Positions 17,227 through 25,696 are shown, counted from the first letter of the stretch. The stretch is DNA of 29,783 nucleotides from JBDHAC01 sp039588215 (GCA_039588215.1 JBDHAD010000037.1:1-29783); one strand, 5' to 3'. Notes: a model not told the origin generated them from the sequence alone. Numbers and translations: made by a program.

Positions 17227-19022
17227 GGAGACGTACCTGCCGTTACTGCGGCGACCGGGGGTTCACGGAGCACCAGCTCGGACCCGGCTTCGGCGCGCCC
17301 ATGCCGCGTGATGCCGCCCCGGGGCCAGCGTACGACCACGCTGTCGGCGGCCGGGTTCCCACCCAGCCCCAGGATCACCGGGTTGAGCTCGGACTGGGAA
17401 AGATACGAAGCGCCGGTCCGCAGCATCAGACGTTGCGTCGTCTGGCCGGCATACAGCGTTACGGTCGCGCCAATTGCGTCACGATTCGGCGCCTCCCCGA
17501 CAAGGCGTACGCGGAGCCAGCGGGCCCGAGCCGTCGGGAGATCGTTTCGTAGCAGCTTCACCGGGCCTCCGTTTACGCCGAACACGACATCGAGATCGCC
17601 ATCCCGGTCAATGTCTGCGGTGGCGATTCCGCGCGCCACGATCGGCTGTTCGAAGCCGCCGCCTACCTGCCCGGTGACATCGACGAACTGGCCACGACGA
17701 TCGTTTTGCAGAAGTTGCGGGGGCTGCGCGAACGTGACGTCCTGCTGGACCGCGTTGATATCGGGCTCGATATGACCATTGCCGAGGAGGAGATCGGGAT
17801 ACCCGTCCAGATCCATATCGGCGAACAGGACGCCGAATGTCAGTGGAAGGAGGGTCGACCGGGTGAGTCGGGCCGAGCCCGCCAGATCCTGGAACACGCC
17901 GTCGCCGATCTGCGTGTAGAGCGAGACCGGCTCGTTGCTGAAGTTCCCGATCGCGATGGAGAGCCGGCCTGAGCTCGTCACATCCGCGACGTCGATCCCC
18001 ATCCCGGCCCTCGCTCGCCCGAACTCGTCGAACGCCACGCCGGCGGGGAGAGCCGTGTCGGTGAATGTCCCGTCGCCGTCGTTCAGGTAGAGGAAATTCT
18101 GGTATGTGTCGTTCGAGACGGCGATATCCGGCCACCCATCCCCGTTGAAGTCCTCCACCGCGACACCGAGTGACTTTCCGTCCGGGTTCGTCAGTCCGAC
18201 CTGGTCGGTCACATCGGTAAAGCCTCCGCGGGCCGGGCGTTCGCCACTCTCGTTCCGGTACAGGCGGCAAGATTCGCCCTCGTACTGGTGTGGCGTGGCA
18301 TAGGACTTGTTCGTCCCGTCCAAGGTGGTGAACAGGTCCGTGTCCGGCGTCCACTGTACGTAGTTGCACACGAACAGATCGAGCCACCCATCCCGATCCA
18401 CGTCCAGCCAGGCGGCACCCGTCGACCAGGCAGGAGGCGTATCCCCTCCAGGACGGTTACCGCTCGTACCGGTCAAGGACGTTACGTCCGTGAACCGTCC
18501 CCCGTCATTTCGCAGCAACTTGTTGTCCCCGACGGCGGTCAGGTAGAGGTCGGGATCCCCGTCGGCGTCGTAGTCCGCGGCGACCGCTCCCATCCCGTAG
18601 AGCGGGAGATCCAATCCCGCCGCGCTCGTCACATCCTCGAACCGACCATCACCCAGGTTTCGATACAGACGCGAGGTGGGCCGGCGACCTCGCTCGTGCC
18701 CGGGCCATGTCGTGCCGTTGACGAGCAGCAGGTCGGGCCAACCATCCACGTCGTAGTCCAGGAACGCGACCCCGCTCCCCATCGTCTCGGGCATCCACTT
18801 TTCCCCGAACGCCCCCGTCTCGTGTATGAAGTCGAGCCCCGACTCCCTCGTGATGTCCGTGAAGCGGATCGACGTGGAGAGGGTTCGCGTCTCGGTCGTA
18901 GCATACGCAGGTCGAGTGTATGCCGGTGGGGTCTCGAGCGTCGTGTCGGGCTCGCCGCAGGCACCCAGAAGCCCGGCTCCGACGGCCGCGAATAGTAGGC
19001 GCGTGGCGGAAGTGCGGCTCAT
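17223..19022 (-). CDS. CRTAC1-like FG-GAP/ASPIC-UnbV lipoprotein
   Basis: This is a 599-residue lipoprotein: signal peptide with lipobox LLGAC, acylated at C22. After a short linker, residues ~50-480 are FG-GAP propeller repeats with acidic loops, including DYDVDGWPDLLLVNG, DYDADGDPDLYLT, DVDRDGWLDLFVC, DFNGDGWPDIAVS, DMDLDGYPDLLLGNG and DIDRDGDLDVVFG. Residues ~495-570 are the ASPIC/UnbV domain (RWLRVRLVG, DAIGATVTLYAG, GASYLSQSELNP, VVVRWPRGG). This is the standard length and order of bacterial CRTAC1-family proteins, which are exported and of unknown biochemical role. The ATG overlaps the cytochrome stop by 4 nt and the stop overlaps the next ATG by 4 nt, so translation of all three is coupled. 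Confidence 0.9.
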   Translation of the reverse strand: MSRTSATRLLFAAVGAGLLGACGEPDTTLETPPAYTRPAYATTETRTLSTSIRFTDITRESGLDFIHETGAFGEKWMPETMGSGVAFLDYDVDGWPDLLLVNGTTWPGHERGRRPTSRLYRNLGDGRFEDVTSAAGLDLPLYGMGAVAADYDADGDPDLYLTAVGDNKLLRNDGGRFTDVTSLTGTSGNRPGGDTPPAWSTGAAWLDVDRDGWLDLFVCNYVQWTPDTDLFTTLDGTNKSYATPHQYEGESCRLYRNESGERPARGGFTDVTDQVGLTNPDGKSLGVAVEDFNGDGWPDIAVSNDTYQNFLYLNDGDGTFTDTALPAGVAFDEFGRARAGMGIDVADVTSSGRLSIAIGNFSNEPVSLYTQIGDGVFQDLAGSARLTRSTLLPLTFGVLFADMDLDGYPDLLLGNGHIEPDINAVQQDVTFAQPPQLLQNDRRGQFVDVTGQVGGGFEQPIVARGIATADIDRDGDLDVVFGVNGGPVKLLRNDLPTARARWLRVRLVGEAPNRDAIGATVTLYAGQTTQRLMLRTGASYLSQSELNPVILGLGGNPAADSVVVRWPRGGITRHGRAEAGSELVLREPPVAAVTAGTSP

Positions 19023-21970
19023 CTGGGCCTCGCGGGGTCCATCTCCCGCACCGTCAGCTCGTGGGTGTGAATGGGCTGCGCCATCAGGTTTGTGCCCGGG
19101 TTCGCCGCACGGTACGCCCGCGTCACCGCCTGCGCCGCCTCGTCGATCCGGTAGCGCTCGTACGCGGCCTCGGCCAGCCTCGCCTCGGAATCCCGTCCCA
19201 GCGCGCGCAGGCTCAGCATACGGTGGTAGTGCGCGACGCGATCCTCGGGATCGATCTCCAGCACGCGCCCCAGCGCCCGCAACGCCTCCTCATAGCGTCG
19301 ATCCAGGTACCGGGTGCGACCCAGCTGCCGCCACGCACCCCGGTCTTGCGGGAAATCCTCGAGAACGCGCTCGTACGCTTGCGCGGACTCCGAATAGCGG
19401 CCGTCCTCCTGGAGGACCGCACCCCACACCCACGCGGAGCGGGCGTCCCCGGGACGGATTCCCTCGGCGCGCCGGAGGGCGTCGTATGCGGCTTCGAGGT
19501 TGCCGTCGGCGAGCGCCACGCGTGCCAGGTTGAGCGGCCCATCCACCTGCTCGGGCCGCAGCGCCGCCACTCGCCGAAAGGGCGCCGCCGCCCCTCGCGT
19601 GTTTCCCTCCAGGAGGAGGGCGATGCCGTAGTCGTTGTACCGCTCCCAGTCCGCGGGCTCGGTCCGTGGCGGGATCGGATCCGGACGTGCCCCGGCCGAG
19701 CCGAGGACTTCCAGCTCCACTTCAGCCGCGGCAATCTCCGTGATCGGCAACTCGGGCGTGGTCTCGAAGCGCTTGAAGCCTTCGGGGTTCGACTCGAACG
19801 CGAACTCGACGTACTCCCGATCGAACTTCCTCCACAGCAGCCTCGCGCGAAGCGTGAGCCGGCGGCCGGCGAGCTCTCGAGGCACGGTGAACGCATAATG
19901 AGCCGCATCCGCGCTGCCCGGACCGACAAGATTGGCGGCGGCGGTCACATGGATGTCCTGTGCGTTCCGCCGCCCTATTCGAGCACCCGTGGAGTCCAGC
20001 ACCACGGCTTTGTACGCGTGCGCGAGCGGATCCAGGCGATGGCTCTCATCCAGCGCGCCGCTGATCGCGACGAGGCCCCCGTCCTCGTCGAGCAGGCTGA
20101 ACTCGAGCCAGCCCTCGTTCGAATCGTTCGTGCCACCCGGAAAAGTGTGCCCGACTCCGCGGTTCCGTACGACCACGTCCACGAGGACCCGCGCACCGGG
20201 ACGCAGGCGCGGTTGGACACGCTCCGGGGCGAACACGGTCTCCGTGGACTCCCCGGCGCGGACCGCGAAGATGTCCACCGACAGCCTGTCCTCACGCAGG
20301 AAGGCCTCGACGCGGCGAATCGTGGCCGTGTCGCCGCGCACGAACGGGAGGGCGGTGTTTACCGCTAGAAACCGGTGTGAGCGAACTCGACCGTCCTCGG
20401 AGGCCAGATCGCCGAGTGGGGCGGGGACGGCAGGCATGTGACAATCCTGGCAGACGCGAGCCTCCTCGGGCAGGTAGAACGTCCTGGACGCGTTCCGAGA
20501 CACTCCGCTGTCATGCCAATTGTCGTACTCGTTCTGCCCTCGCAGCCAGCGATAGTCGTTGACGGGCTCCGTCAAGCTGACCTTGTGGCAGGTGGCGCAG
20601 AACTCGGACGTCCCGAAGAAGTCCTTCCGCATCTGTCTCTTGTGGACGGTGGGCTTGGCCCTGATCGCCGCATCGTGCAGGAAGGCCCGCCAGGATCCGA
20701 CGGCGGCAGAGGAGAACAGGTACGGGTCCTCCTGCTCATCGGCGATATTGTAGTTGCCGTTCCCCGTCCGGTCATGGATCTGGTCGATGGCGTGGCAAGC
20801 CAAGCAGGTGATCCCCGCTTGCGCCTCGACACTCCCTCGATCGATCGGCGCGTCCATCGTCCCCGCCAGCATCAACGCCTGGTCGTGGCACCCACTACAC
20901 CACTTGCTCTTGACCCTCCCGACCCCGTCCTCCGGTACTCCGAACTCGCGCATATGGCGAGCCACCGGCGCGCTCGCACCGGTCCGAGCCGCCCGCAGAT
21001 CGTTCACCGTCGCCTCGTAGAACGGGTTGTTGAACGACGAGAAGCGGTGCGCCGACGAAGCCCATTGAGCCGTGACGTCGGGGTGACACCGGTCACAGGT
21101 CTCCGCCCCGATCGCCGCTTCGGTCACGAAGCCGTTGCGGTCCACCTCGCGGCGCACATCGCTCCGTAGCGATTCGCCGCCCCCCCGCGTGATGATGCGA
21201 GCCGGGAGGTAGGTTCCGGATGTAGTGGTGGCGGGGGATGGGAAGAACGGGCTTTCCGGTGGTACGAACCCGCGTGCGACAAACCTGTCTCCCCCCTCAC
21301 CGACGTATCGGGAGACATCCCGCCCCTTCCCCCCCGGGCCCTCCCCGAGCCCAAGCTCCATGGCGACACGCGCTTCGGTAGTGAGCCGCACGTCTCGTCG
21401 CGTCAGTCCGTGGACAGCCATCAGGACCACGGCACCTGCCGCGACGGCGACGACGAACCGGCGAGCCCTTCTTACGGGCGGGCGTGTGTAGCTTACCCGT
21501 CGATGGACCGCGTACCCGAGAGGGATCAACGCCGCGCACAGCACGTGGGTCCACCATGCCCAGCGGTGATCTCGGGTGGCGGCCGCGGTGAGGATGAAGA
21601 GCCCCGTCACGACGAGCACGACCCCCACCGTTACGAACCCGACACCCGACAGGATGGACGCCCGGTGACGCCGACTCCAGACCACGCTCAGGTGTGTCGA
21701 GAAGAACACGAGGGCGAGCGAGGCGACGAGAAGGCCGAGCCCCGTGTGGGTCAACACCATCGCCTGGAACAGTCGCGGCAGAGAGGTCTCGCCGACGGCG
21801 AAGAAGTCCCATCCGAGGCCGTCCGCAGCGCGATTCGCCAACAAGTACAGCGTGTTGGCGAGCATGATGGCCGCGATACCGAGCAGCGCCCGGAGCAGGA
21901 TCCGAAGCCCTCGCGGAAGGATCGATGGGAGCGCTCGCCGATCCGGTCCGGAGTCCATCTCGACATCCAT
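19019..21970 (-). CDS. Membrane-anchored pentahaem cytochrome c with C-terminal TPR domain
   Basis: This is a 983-residue protein. The N-terminus (~15-240) has about five membrane segments, such as LLGIAAIMLANTLYLLA and VGFVTVGVVLVVTGLFIL. The periplasmic part has five CxxCH haem c sites: CDRCH 292, CSGCH 358, CLACH 389, CATCH 458 and CQDCH 507, with spacings like the cytochrome c554/multihaem family. Distal ligand candidates include HRF near 305 and VGHTFPGGTND near 600. Residues ~780-960 are TPR repeats (ALLLEGNTRGAAAPFRRVAAL, EALRALGRVLEIDPEDRV). I chose ATG 21970 (with AGAGG upstream) because a longer in-frame start at 22066 would overlap the OsmC gene. It likely moves electrons between a membrane pool and a periplasmic partner; the partner is unknown. 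Second gene of the operon, 23 bp after OsmC. Confidence 0.9.
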   Translation of the reverse strand: MDVEMDSGPDRRALPSILPRGLRILLRALLGIAAIMLANTLYLLANRAADGLGWDFFAVGETSLPRLFQAMVLTHTGLGLLVASLALVFFSTHLSVVWSRRHRASILSGVGFVTVGVVLVVTGLFILTAAATRDHRWAWWTHVLCAALIPLGYAVHRRVSYTRPPVRRARRFVVAVAAGAVVLMAVHGLTRRDVRLTTEARVAMELGLGEGPGGKGRDVSRYVGEGGDRFVARGFVPPESPFFPSPATTTSGTYLPARIITRGGGESLRSDVRREVDRNGFVTEAAIGAETCDRCHPDVTAQWASSAHRFSSFNNPFYEATVNDLRAARTGASAPVARHMREFGVPEDGVGRVKSKWCSGCHDQALMLAGTMDAPIDRGSVEAQAGITCLACHAIDQIHDRTGNGNYNIADEQEDPYLFSSAAVGSWRAFLHDAAIRAKPTVHKRQMRKDFFGTSEFCATCHKVSLTEPVNDYRWLRGQNEYDNWHDSGVSRNASRTFYLPEEARVCQDCHMPAVPAPLGDLASEDGRVRSHRFLAVNTALPFVRGDTATIRRVEAFLREDRLSVDIFAVRAGESTETVFAPERVQPRLRPGARVLVDVVVRNRGVGHTFPGGTNDSNEGWLEFSLLDEDGGLVAISGALDESHRLDPLAHAYKAVVLDSTGARIGRRNAQDIHVTAAANLVGPGSADAAHYAFTVPRELAGRRLTLRARLLWRKFDREYVEFAFESNPEGFKRFETTPELPITEIAAAEVELEVLGSAGARPDPIPPRTEPADWERYNDYGIALLLEGNTRGAAAPFRRVAALRPEQVDGPLNLARVALADGNLEAAYDALRRAEGIRPGDARSAWVWGAVLQEDGRYSESAQAYERVLEDFPQDRGAWRQLGRTRYLDRRYEEALRALGRVLEIDPEDRVAHYHRMLSLRALGRDSEARLAEAAYERYRIDEAAQAVTRAYRAANPGTNLMAQPIHTHELTVREMDPARPR

Positions 21971-21993
21971 ACCGCTGGGACCTCTGGGCAAGC

Positions 21994-22455
21994 CTAGCCT
22001 GTTTCCTGCACGTCGGCCGTCCACCGAACTTCGATCGCGCCGGCCAGGGATTGCGCCGTGGGACATTTCGACTGGTGGCGTTCCAGTGCGCGCTCGACCG
22101 TCTCGCGCGCCTCGGGCGGAATGCGGAGCGTGTAGTGGACGACGACGTCGGTCAAGACGGGGAGCCCGTCACGAACGCGATTGATCCCCTCTACCTCTGC
22201 CCGAATGTCTTCTGGGTCCAAATGGATCCCACGCACTTCCAGTGCGCCGTTGAGCGTACCCAGCATTCAGCCGCCCGTGGCCGCGACCTGGTAATCGACC
22301 GGTAGCGGCAGGTCCTTGGCATCGAGTCGGTAGTGCGCCTTGACCTCACCGTGCACACCCATATCGAACTCGGTGCCGTCGGTGAGCCTGGCACGACGGT
22401 GGACGCCTTCCACCTTCGCGACTCTGGCGCGTGCGACGTAGAACGGATCCGACAT
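21994..22455 (-). CDS. OsmC-family protein with in-frame TGA at the catalytic Cys: probable selenoprotein
   Basis: Read through one TGA (22269-22267), the frame encodes 153 residues of OsmC/Ohr-type protein. The first 62 residues contain strands (RARLTDGTEFDMGVHGEV) and PVDYQVAATGG. In OsmC proteins this GG is followed by the peroxidatic Cys; here the codon is TGA (residue 63). The same frame continues as MLGTLNGALEVRGIHLDPED, the usual helix after that Cys, then VHYTLRIPPEA and the second conserved Cys, C131 (HQSKCPTAQSL). The 68-residue spacing agrees with OsmC (about 66). A SECIS-like hairpin follows at 22231-22247. OsmC/Ohr proteins reduce peroxides; selenocysteine would raise reactivity. 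The start is ATG 22455 after CGGAGG; GTG 22473 is the alternative. Other readings: a split gene (TGA-ATG) or a nonsense mutation. The intact flanking frame and hairpin favour selenocysteine. Confidence 0.8.
22231..22247 (-). promoter_or_regulatory. Candidate bacterial SECIS element in the OsmC gene
   Basis: On the minus strand GCGCACT-GGA-AGTGCGT folds as a 7-bp stem (six Watson-Crick pairs plus an outer G-U) with a 3-nt GGA loop. The loop starts 27 nt after the TGA. Bacterial SECIS consensus asks for a 4-16 bp stem, an apical loop 16-37 nt from the UGA, and a G among the first loop bases for SelB binding; all are met. The hairpin lies within the coding sequence, as in formate dehydrogenase genes. 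Confidence 0.7.
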
Positions 22456-22589
22456 GAATCCTCCGGTTTTCACGATCCCCTTTGCGGCGGCCCCACAGAG
22501 AGCCCCATTTTCAGCGGCCGACCAAATCTAGACGGACGTTGATGGCGATCCAAACGAAGGTCGCATCCTATAACCCCTGGCGAGGTCCG

Positions 22590-24395
22590 ATGCGATACAG
22601 AAGGTGGCGCAAACATCACGTGCCACAGGGCATCTGGCTGCTGGTGTGCATGTTCGGGTGCGTCGGAGAGGCAACCGACGGTGCGTCGAGCTCCGGCCCG
22701 CCCCGGGGACCGTTGGCCGATCTCGCCGATCGCTACTGGGAGTTCCGTCTCGAATCCGATCCGTTCACCGGCACCTACATCGGCGATACGAGATTCGACG
22801 ATCGAGTTGCCGATATCACCCCGACCGGCCTGGCCTCGCAGAGGACCGGGGTCTCCGGGTTTCTCACCGAGCTTCTCGCGGTCGACGCGGCGGCGCTGAC
22901 GCCGCAGGACCGGGTCACCCATCTCGCGCTCGAAGAGGAGCTTCGGAGCGAGATCGCCCGCCAAACGTGTGGAGAAGCCGAGTGGACGGTGAATTACCGC
23001 AACGGACCACACGTGGCGTTTCTGAACATCGCGGCCGTTCAACCGACACGGGTACCAGAGGATGGGGACCGGTTATTGCAGCGCTGGAGGATGATGGGTG
23101 AGTACCTCGATGACTGGATGGCCAACTTGCGGGCGGGGCGCGAGCGCGGCCGGACGCCTCCGCTCGTCGGCGTGCAACATACGCTATCGCAGCTCGAGGC
23201 ATTGCTCGCTCAGCCCGTCGGAAGCTGGCCCCTTCTCTCTCCCGCCAGACGACCGCTGGAGGGTTGGAGCGAGGCCGAGCGCGAAACGTTCCGGCGCGAG
23301 CTCCGCAGAACCGTGGACGAGGATGTTCGACCGGCGTACGTGCGCCTGCGAAACTTCCTTCGCGACGAGATGTCCTCTGTCGCCCGGACCGGCGACGAGA
23401 TCGGCGTATCGGCGCTCCCGGGTGGAGAGGCCTGTTACCAGGCGCTGATTCGAGCCTTCACCACGCTCGATCTGACTCCGGGCGAAATCCACCAGATCGG
23501 GCTCGCAGAGGTGGCCAAGGTCCGCGCGGAGTTGGAGGTGGTGGGAGAGACCATCTTCGGCACACGTGACGTGGGAGAGATTCAGCGACTTGTCCGGACG
23601 GATCCGACGATGCACTTCGGAACCGCGGGAGAGATCGTCCGCGTGGCGGAGGAGGCAACCAGGCGAGGTCGGGCCGTGATGGCGGAGTGGTTCGGCCGGC
23701 TGCCGAAGGCCGAGATGGAAGTGCGGGAGATCCCCGACTACGAGGCGCCCTACCAGACCGTGGCCTACTATCGGCAGCCAGCCGCCGATGGCTCGAGGCC
23801 CGGCACCTACTTCGTCAACACGTATCGTCCGGAGACGCGGCCTCGGTACGAGGCAGAGGCTCTGGCATTCCATGAGGGGATCCCCGGCCATCACTTCCAA
23901 ATCGCCATCGCGCAGGAGCTGACCGAGCTACCCGACTTCCGACGGCACGTCGGGCCACCGGCTTTCCTGGAGGGCTGGCCGCTTTACGCCGAGAGCCTCG
24001 CGAACGAGATGGGACTGTACACCGGGGAGTTGGACCAACTCGGCCGACTCTCCTTCGAGGCGTGGCGAGCCAGCCGCCTGGTGGTCGACACCGGGATCCA
24101 CGCCTTCGGGTGGACCCGCGACCGAGCCGTGGAATACTTGCGCGAGAACACGCTCCTGGCGGAAGCCAACGTCCAAATTGAAGTGGATCGGTATACGGTT
24201 TGGCCCGCGCAGGCCTTGTCGTACAAGCTGGGTCAGTTGGAGATTCTGCGGCTGCGCGAAGAAGCCCGAGAACGGTTGGGAGACGGGTTCCGGATCGAGG
24301 ACTTCCACGACCGGGTCCTCGAGAACGGGGCGGTCAGCCTCTCGACGTTGGGAGACATCATCCAGCGCTGGATCCTGAGCGAGGAGAGTTCCTGA
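22590..24395 (+). CDS. DUF885 family metallohydrolase-like protein, exported
   Basis: This 601-residue protein belongs to DUF885. Key motif: AFHEGIPGHHFQ with H428, E429 and H434-H435, the zinc-site pattern of the family, followed about 30 residues later by FLEGWPLYAESLA with a conserved Glu (~461) that would complete a gluzincin-like site. Other typical segments are YYRQPAADGSRPGTYFVNT and the C-terminal LSYKLGQLEILRLREEA. The start is taken at ATG 22590 (GAGG just upstream), which gives a basic n-region and hydrophobic stretch IWLLVCMFGC, probably a lipoprotein or secretion signal. Upstream in-frame ATGs at 22482 and 22542 are less likely. Family members are thought to be peptidases or amidases; no substrate can be given. 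Divergent from the OsmC operon across about 130 bp; ended by the terminator at 24456. Confidence 0.87.
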   Translation: MRYRRWRKHHVPQGIWLLVCMFGCVGEATDGASSSGPPRGPLADLADRYWEFRLESDPFTGTYIGDTRFDDRVADITPTGLASQRTGVSGFLTELLAVDAAALTPQDRVTHLALEEELRSEIARQTCGEAEWTVNYRNGPHVAFLNIAAVQPTRVPEDGDRLLQRWRMMGEYLDDWMANLRAGRERGRTPPLVGVQHTLSQLEALLAQPVGSWPLLSPARRPLEGWSEAERETFRRELRRTVDEDVRPAYVRLRNFLRDEMSSVARTGDEIGVSALPGGEACYQALIRAFTTLDLTPGEIHQIGLAEVAKVRAELEVVGETIFGTRDVGEIQRLVRTDPTMHFGTAGEIVRVAEEATRRGRAVMAEWFGRLPKAEMEVREIPDYEAPYQTVAYYRQPAADGSRPGTYFVNTYRPETRPRYEAEALAFHEGIPGHHFQIAIAQELTELPDFRRHVGPPAFLEGWPLYAESLANEMGLYTGELDQLGRLSFEAWRASRLVVDTGIHAFGWTRDRAVEYLRENTLLAEANVQIEVDRYTVWPAQALSYKLGQLEILRLREEARERLGDGFRIEDFHDRVLENGAVSLSTLGDIIQRWILSEESS

Positions 24396-24455
24396 GTCTC
24401 CGTGGTCGACCCCCACCCGCTCGAGTAAAGAGTCGTATAACAGACAGGAATGAAG

Positions 24456-24484
24456 AGGGGCGACCGAGGAGGTCGCCCCTTTTT
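24456..24484 (+). terminator. Strong rho-independent terminator after the DUF885 gene
   Basis: AGGGGCGACC (24456-24465) pairs perfectly with GGTCGCCCCT (24471-24480) around the loop GAGGA and is followed by TTTT. It lies 60 bp after the DUF885 stop. It also faces the end of the minus-strand PEP-CTERM gene, though no T-tract follows on that strand. Confidence 0.92.
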
Positions 24485-24542
24485 GCCCTGGCGATGATCG
24501 ACGGGCCCCCAAGCGGGGCCGGAGGCTTACAGGGAGCAGCCG

Positions 24543-25484
24543 CTAGGCGTCTTCCTCCCGCTCTTCTCCCATCTTCCGCTGGCGCAGCCGAGCACCGGCA
24601 TAGCCGAGGAGGCCGATCCCAAACAGCGTCGTGCTGATCGGCTCGGGTACCTCGCCCATACCGGGACCGGGACCGCCACCACCACCCGGGCCTGGCAATC
24701 CACCACCCGTGTCGCCACCGCCGGTGTTCCCGCCCGTGTCGCCGCCGCCGGTGTCGCCGCCGCCGGAACCGCCGCTACCGCCACTCGAGCTACCGTCGTC
24801 CGAACCGCCGCTGCCCGTGCCGCCGGAGCCACCGTCGCCCGAGCCGCTGTCATCCGAGCCACTGCTCCCATCATCCGCTCCGCCGCCGCCCGGCAACTCG
24901 GGATCGCTTCCGATCGGGAGCACGACATCCGGCTCATCACCATCCGCGGCGAACAGAAATGCGGCCGCGGGAAGCGCGAGCATGAAGTACGCCGCGACGG
25001 GCCGGCCACAGCGTCGGCCGTCCTCTTCGTTTAGACCGCGCGCCGGATCCATCCACCCGGCCTCGTCTTCACAGGACCGATTCCCCGGATCCGCGACGGT
25101 TGCCGGAGTCCCTCCGGTGGTCGGACTACCGCGAACCGCCTCGGCAGCATCGAGCCAGGACTCCGTGATGTCGACACATCCCCTGCCGGTGGCCGGATCG
25201 CACGTCATCCCGTCGATGTTCACATACACGCGGAGCCGCTCGGCTGCCGTCGCCGCCGCTTCGGGTGGCAGCTCCGCTGGCAGTGTCGCGTTCGGAACGT
25301 AGAAGAAAAGCCGATCCCCGTCAGCGTGAACCTGCACGCTGGCGCACGAAACCATCCAGCCGCCGCACTCTTCGGCCTGGGCAATGGCCGGTGTGGGGCG
25401 CACCACGAGCAGGAGAGCGAGGACGCCCGTTAGGCCAAGTATCGAGAAGCCGCGACCGCGGCGGGTGTTGCCCGACATTAGCAT
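24543..25484 (-). CDS. PEP-CTERM sorted protein with Gly/Ser/Asp-rich linker
   Basis: This exported protein has 313 residues from ATG 25484 (AAGGAG 12 nt upstream; an in-frame TTG at 25520 is less likely). The signal peptide runs to about residue 37 (GVLALLLVV...AIAQA). The N-domain to ~185 includes six cysteines (ECGGWMVSCASV, MTCDPATGRGCVD, RSCEDEA, RRCGR) and the strand LRVYVNIDGM. A low-complexity linker of Gly, Ser, Asp and Thr (~205-275) with DTGGG and SGGSG units follows. The C-terminus is a PEP-CTERM signal: EVPEP, hydrophobic STTLFGIGLLGYAGA, then RLRQRK. Such proteins are recognised by exosortase XrtA and are linked to exopolysaccharide or outer-surface display. No exosortase gene is in the window. 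Confidence 0.88.
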   Translation of the reverse strand: MLMSGNTRRGRGFSILGLTGVLALLLVVRPTPAIAQAEECGGWMVSCASVQVHADGDRLFFYVPNATLPAELPPEAAATAAERLRVYVNIDGMTCDPATGRGCVDITESWLDAAEAVRGSPTTGGTPATVADPGNRSCEDEAGWMDPARGLNEEDGRRCGRPVAAYFMLALPAAAFLFAADGDEPDVVLPIGSDPELPGGGGADDGSSGSDDSGSGDGGSGGTGSGGSDDGSSSGGSGGSGGGDTGGGDTGGNTGGGDTGGGLPGPGGGGGPGPGMGEVPEPISTTLFGIGLLGYAGARLRQRKMGEEREEDA

Positions 25485-25676
25485 GCTAAGAAGTAGCTCC
25501 TTGCTGCGGAGAGCCGACAACCTACGGCCCGAAATCCGCGATCGGCAAACGACTGCACCTCAGAGCACAGTGACCCAGGGCATGGTTCTGCAAATAAGAG
25601 GCTCGATCGAGAACCCGGCGTAACCGGTTCTACTATCTACAGTTACATAGCGCCAGGAGGACAGGGTCAGAGTGAT

Positions 25677-25696
25677 CTGTGGGGCTTGTACCACAG
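25677..25696 (-). terminator. Hairpin just downstream of the small lipoprotein gene
   Basis: CTGTGG (25677-25682) and CCACAG (25691-25696) form a perfect 6-bp stem with an 8-nt loop, ending 10 bp after the stop of the lipoprotein gene. On the minus strand no T-tract follows, so termination may be weak or it may only stabilise the 3' end. Confidence 0.35.

Noticed and set aside
21971..22066. Longer N-terminus of the cytochrome gene from 22066
   Set aside because: It would overlap the OsmC coding sequence in another frame, and ATG 21970 has a ribosome site right after the OsmC stop.
22267..22269. TGA in the OsmC gene as a frameshift or simple pseudogene
   Set aside because: Both sides stay in the same frame with no indel, all other conserved residues are intact, and the stop replaces precisely the catalytic Cys. 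A random nonsense mutation at that one codon is less likely than selenocysteine, though not excluded.
24631..25302. Plus-strand proline-rich frame opposite the PEP-CTERM gene
   Set aside because: Poly-Pro/Ser pattern is the complement of the Gly-rich linker; the minus-strand frame has a signal peptide and PEP-CTERM tail.
25584..25602. Sigma-54-like GG-N10-GC promoter
   Set aside because: Only the minimal GG/GC spacing fits, it points away from the PEP-CTERM gene, and no plus-strand gene begins nearby.
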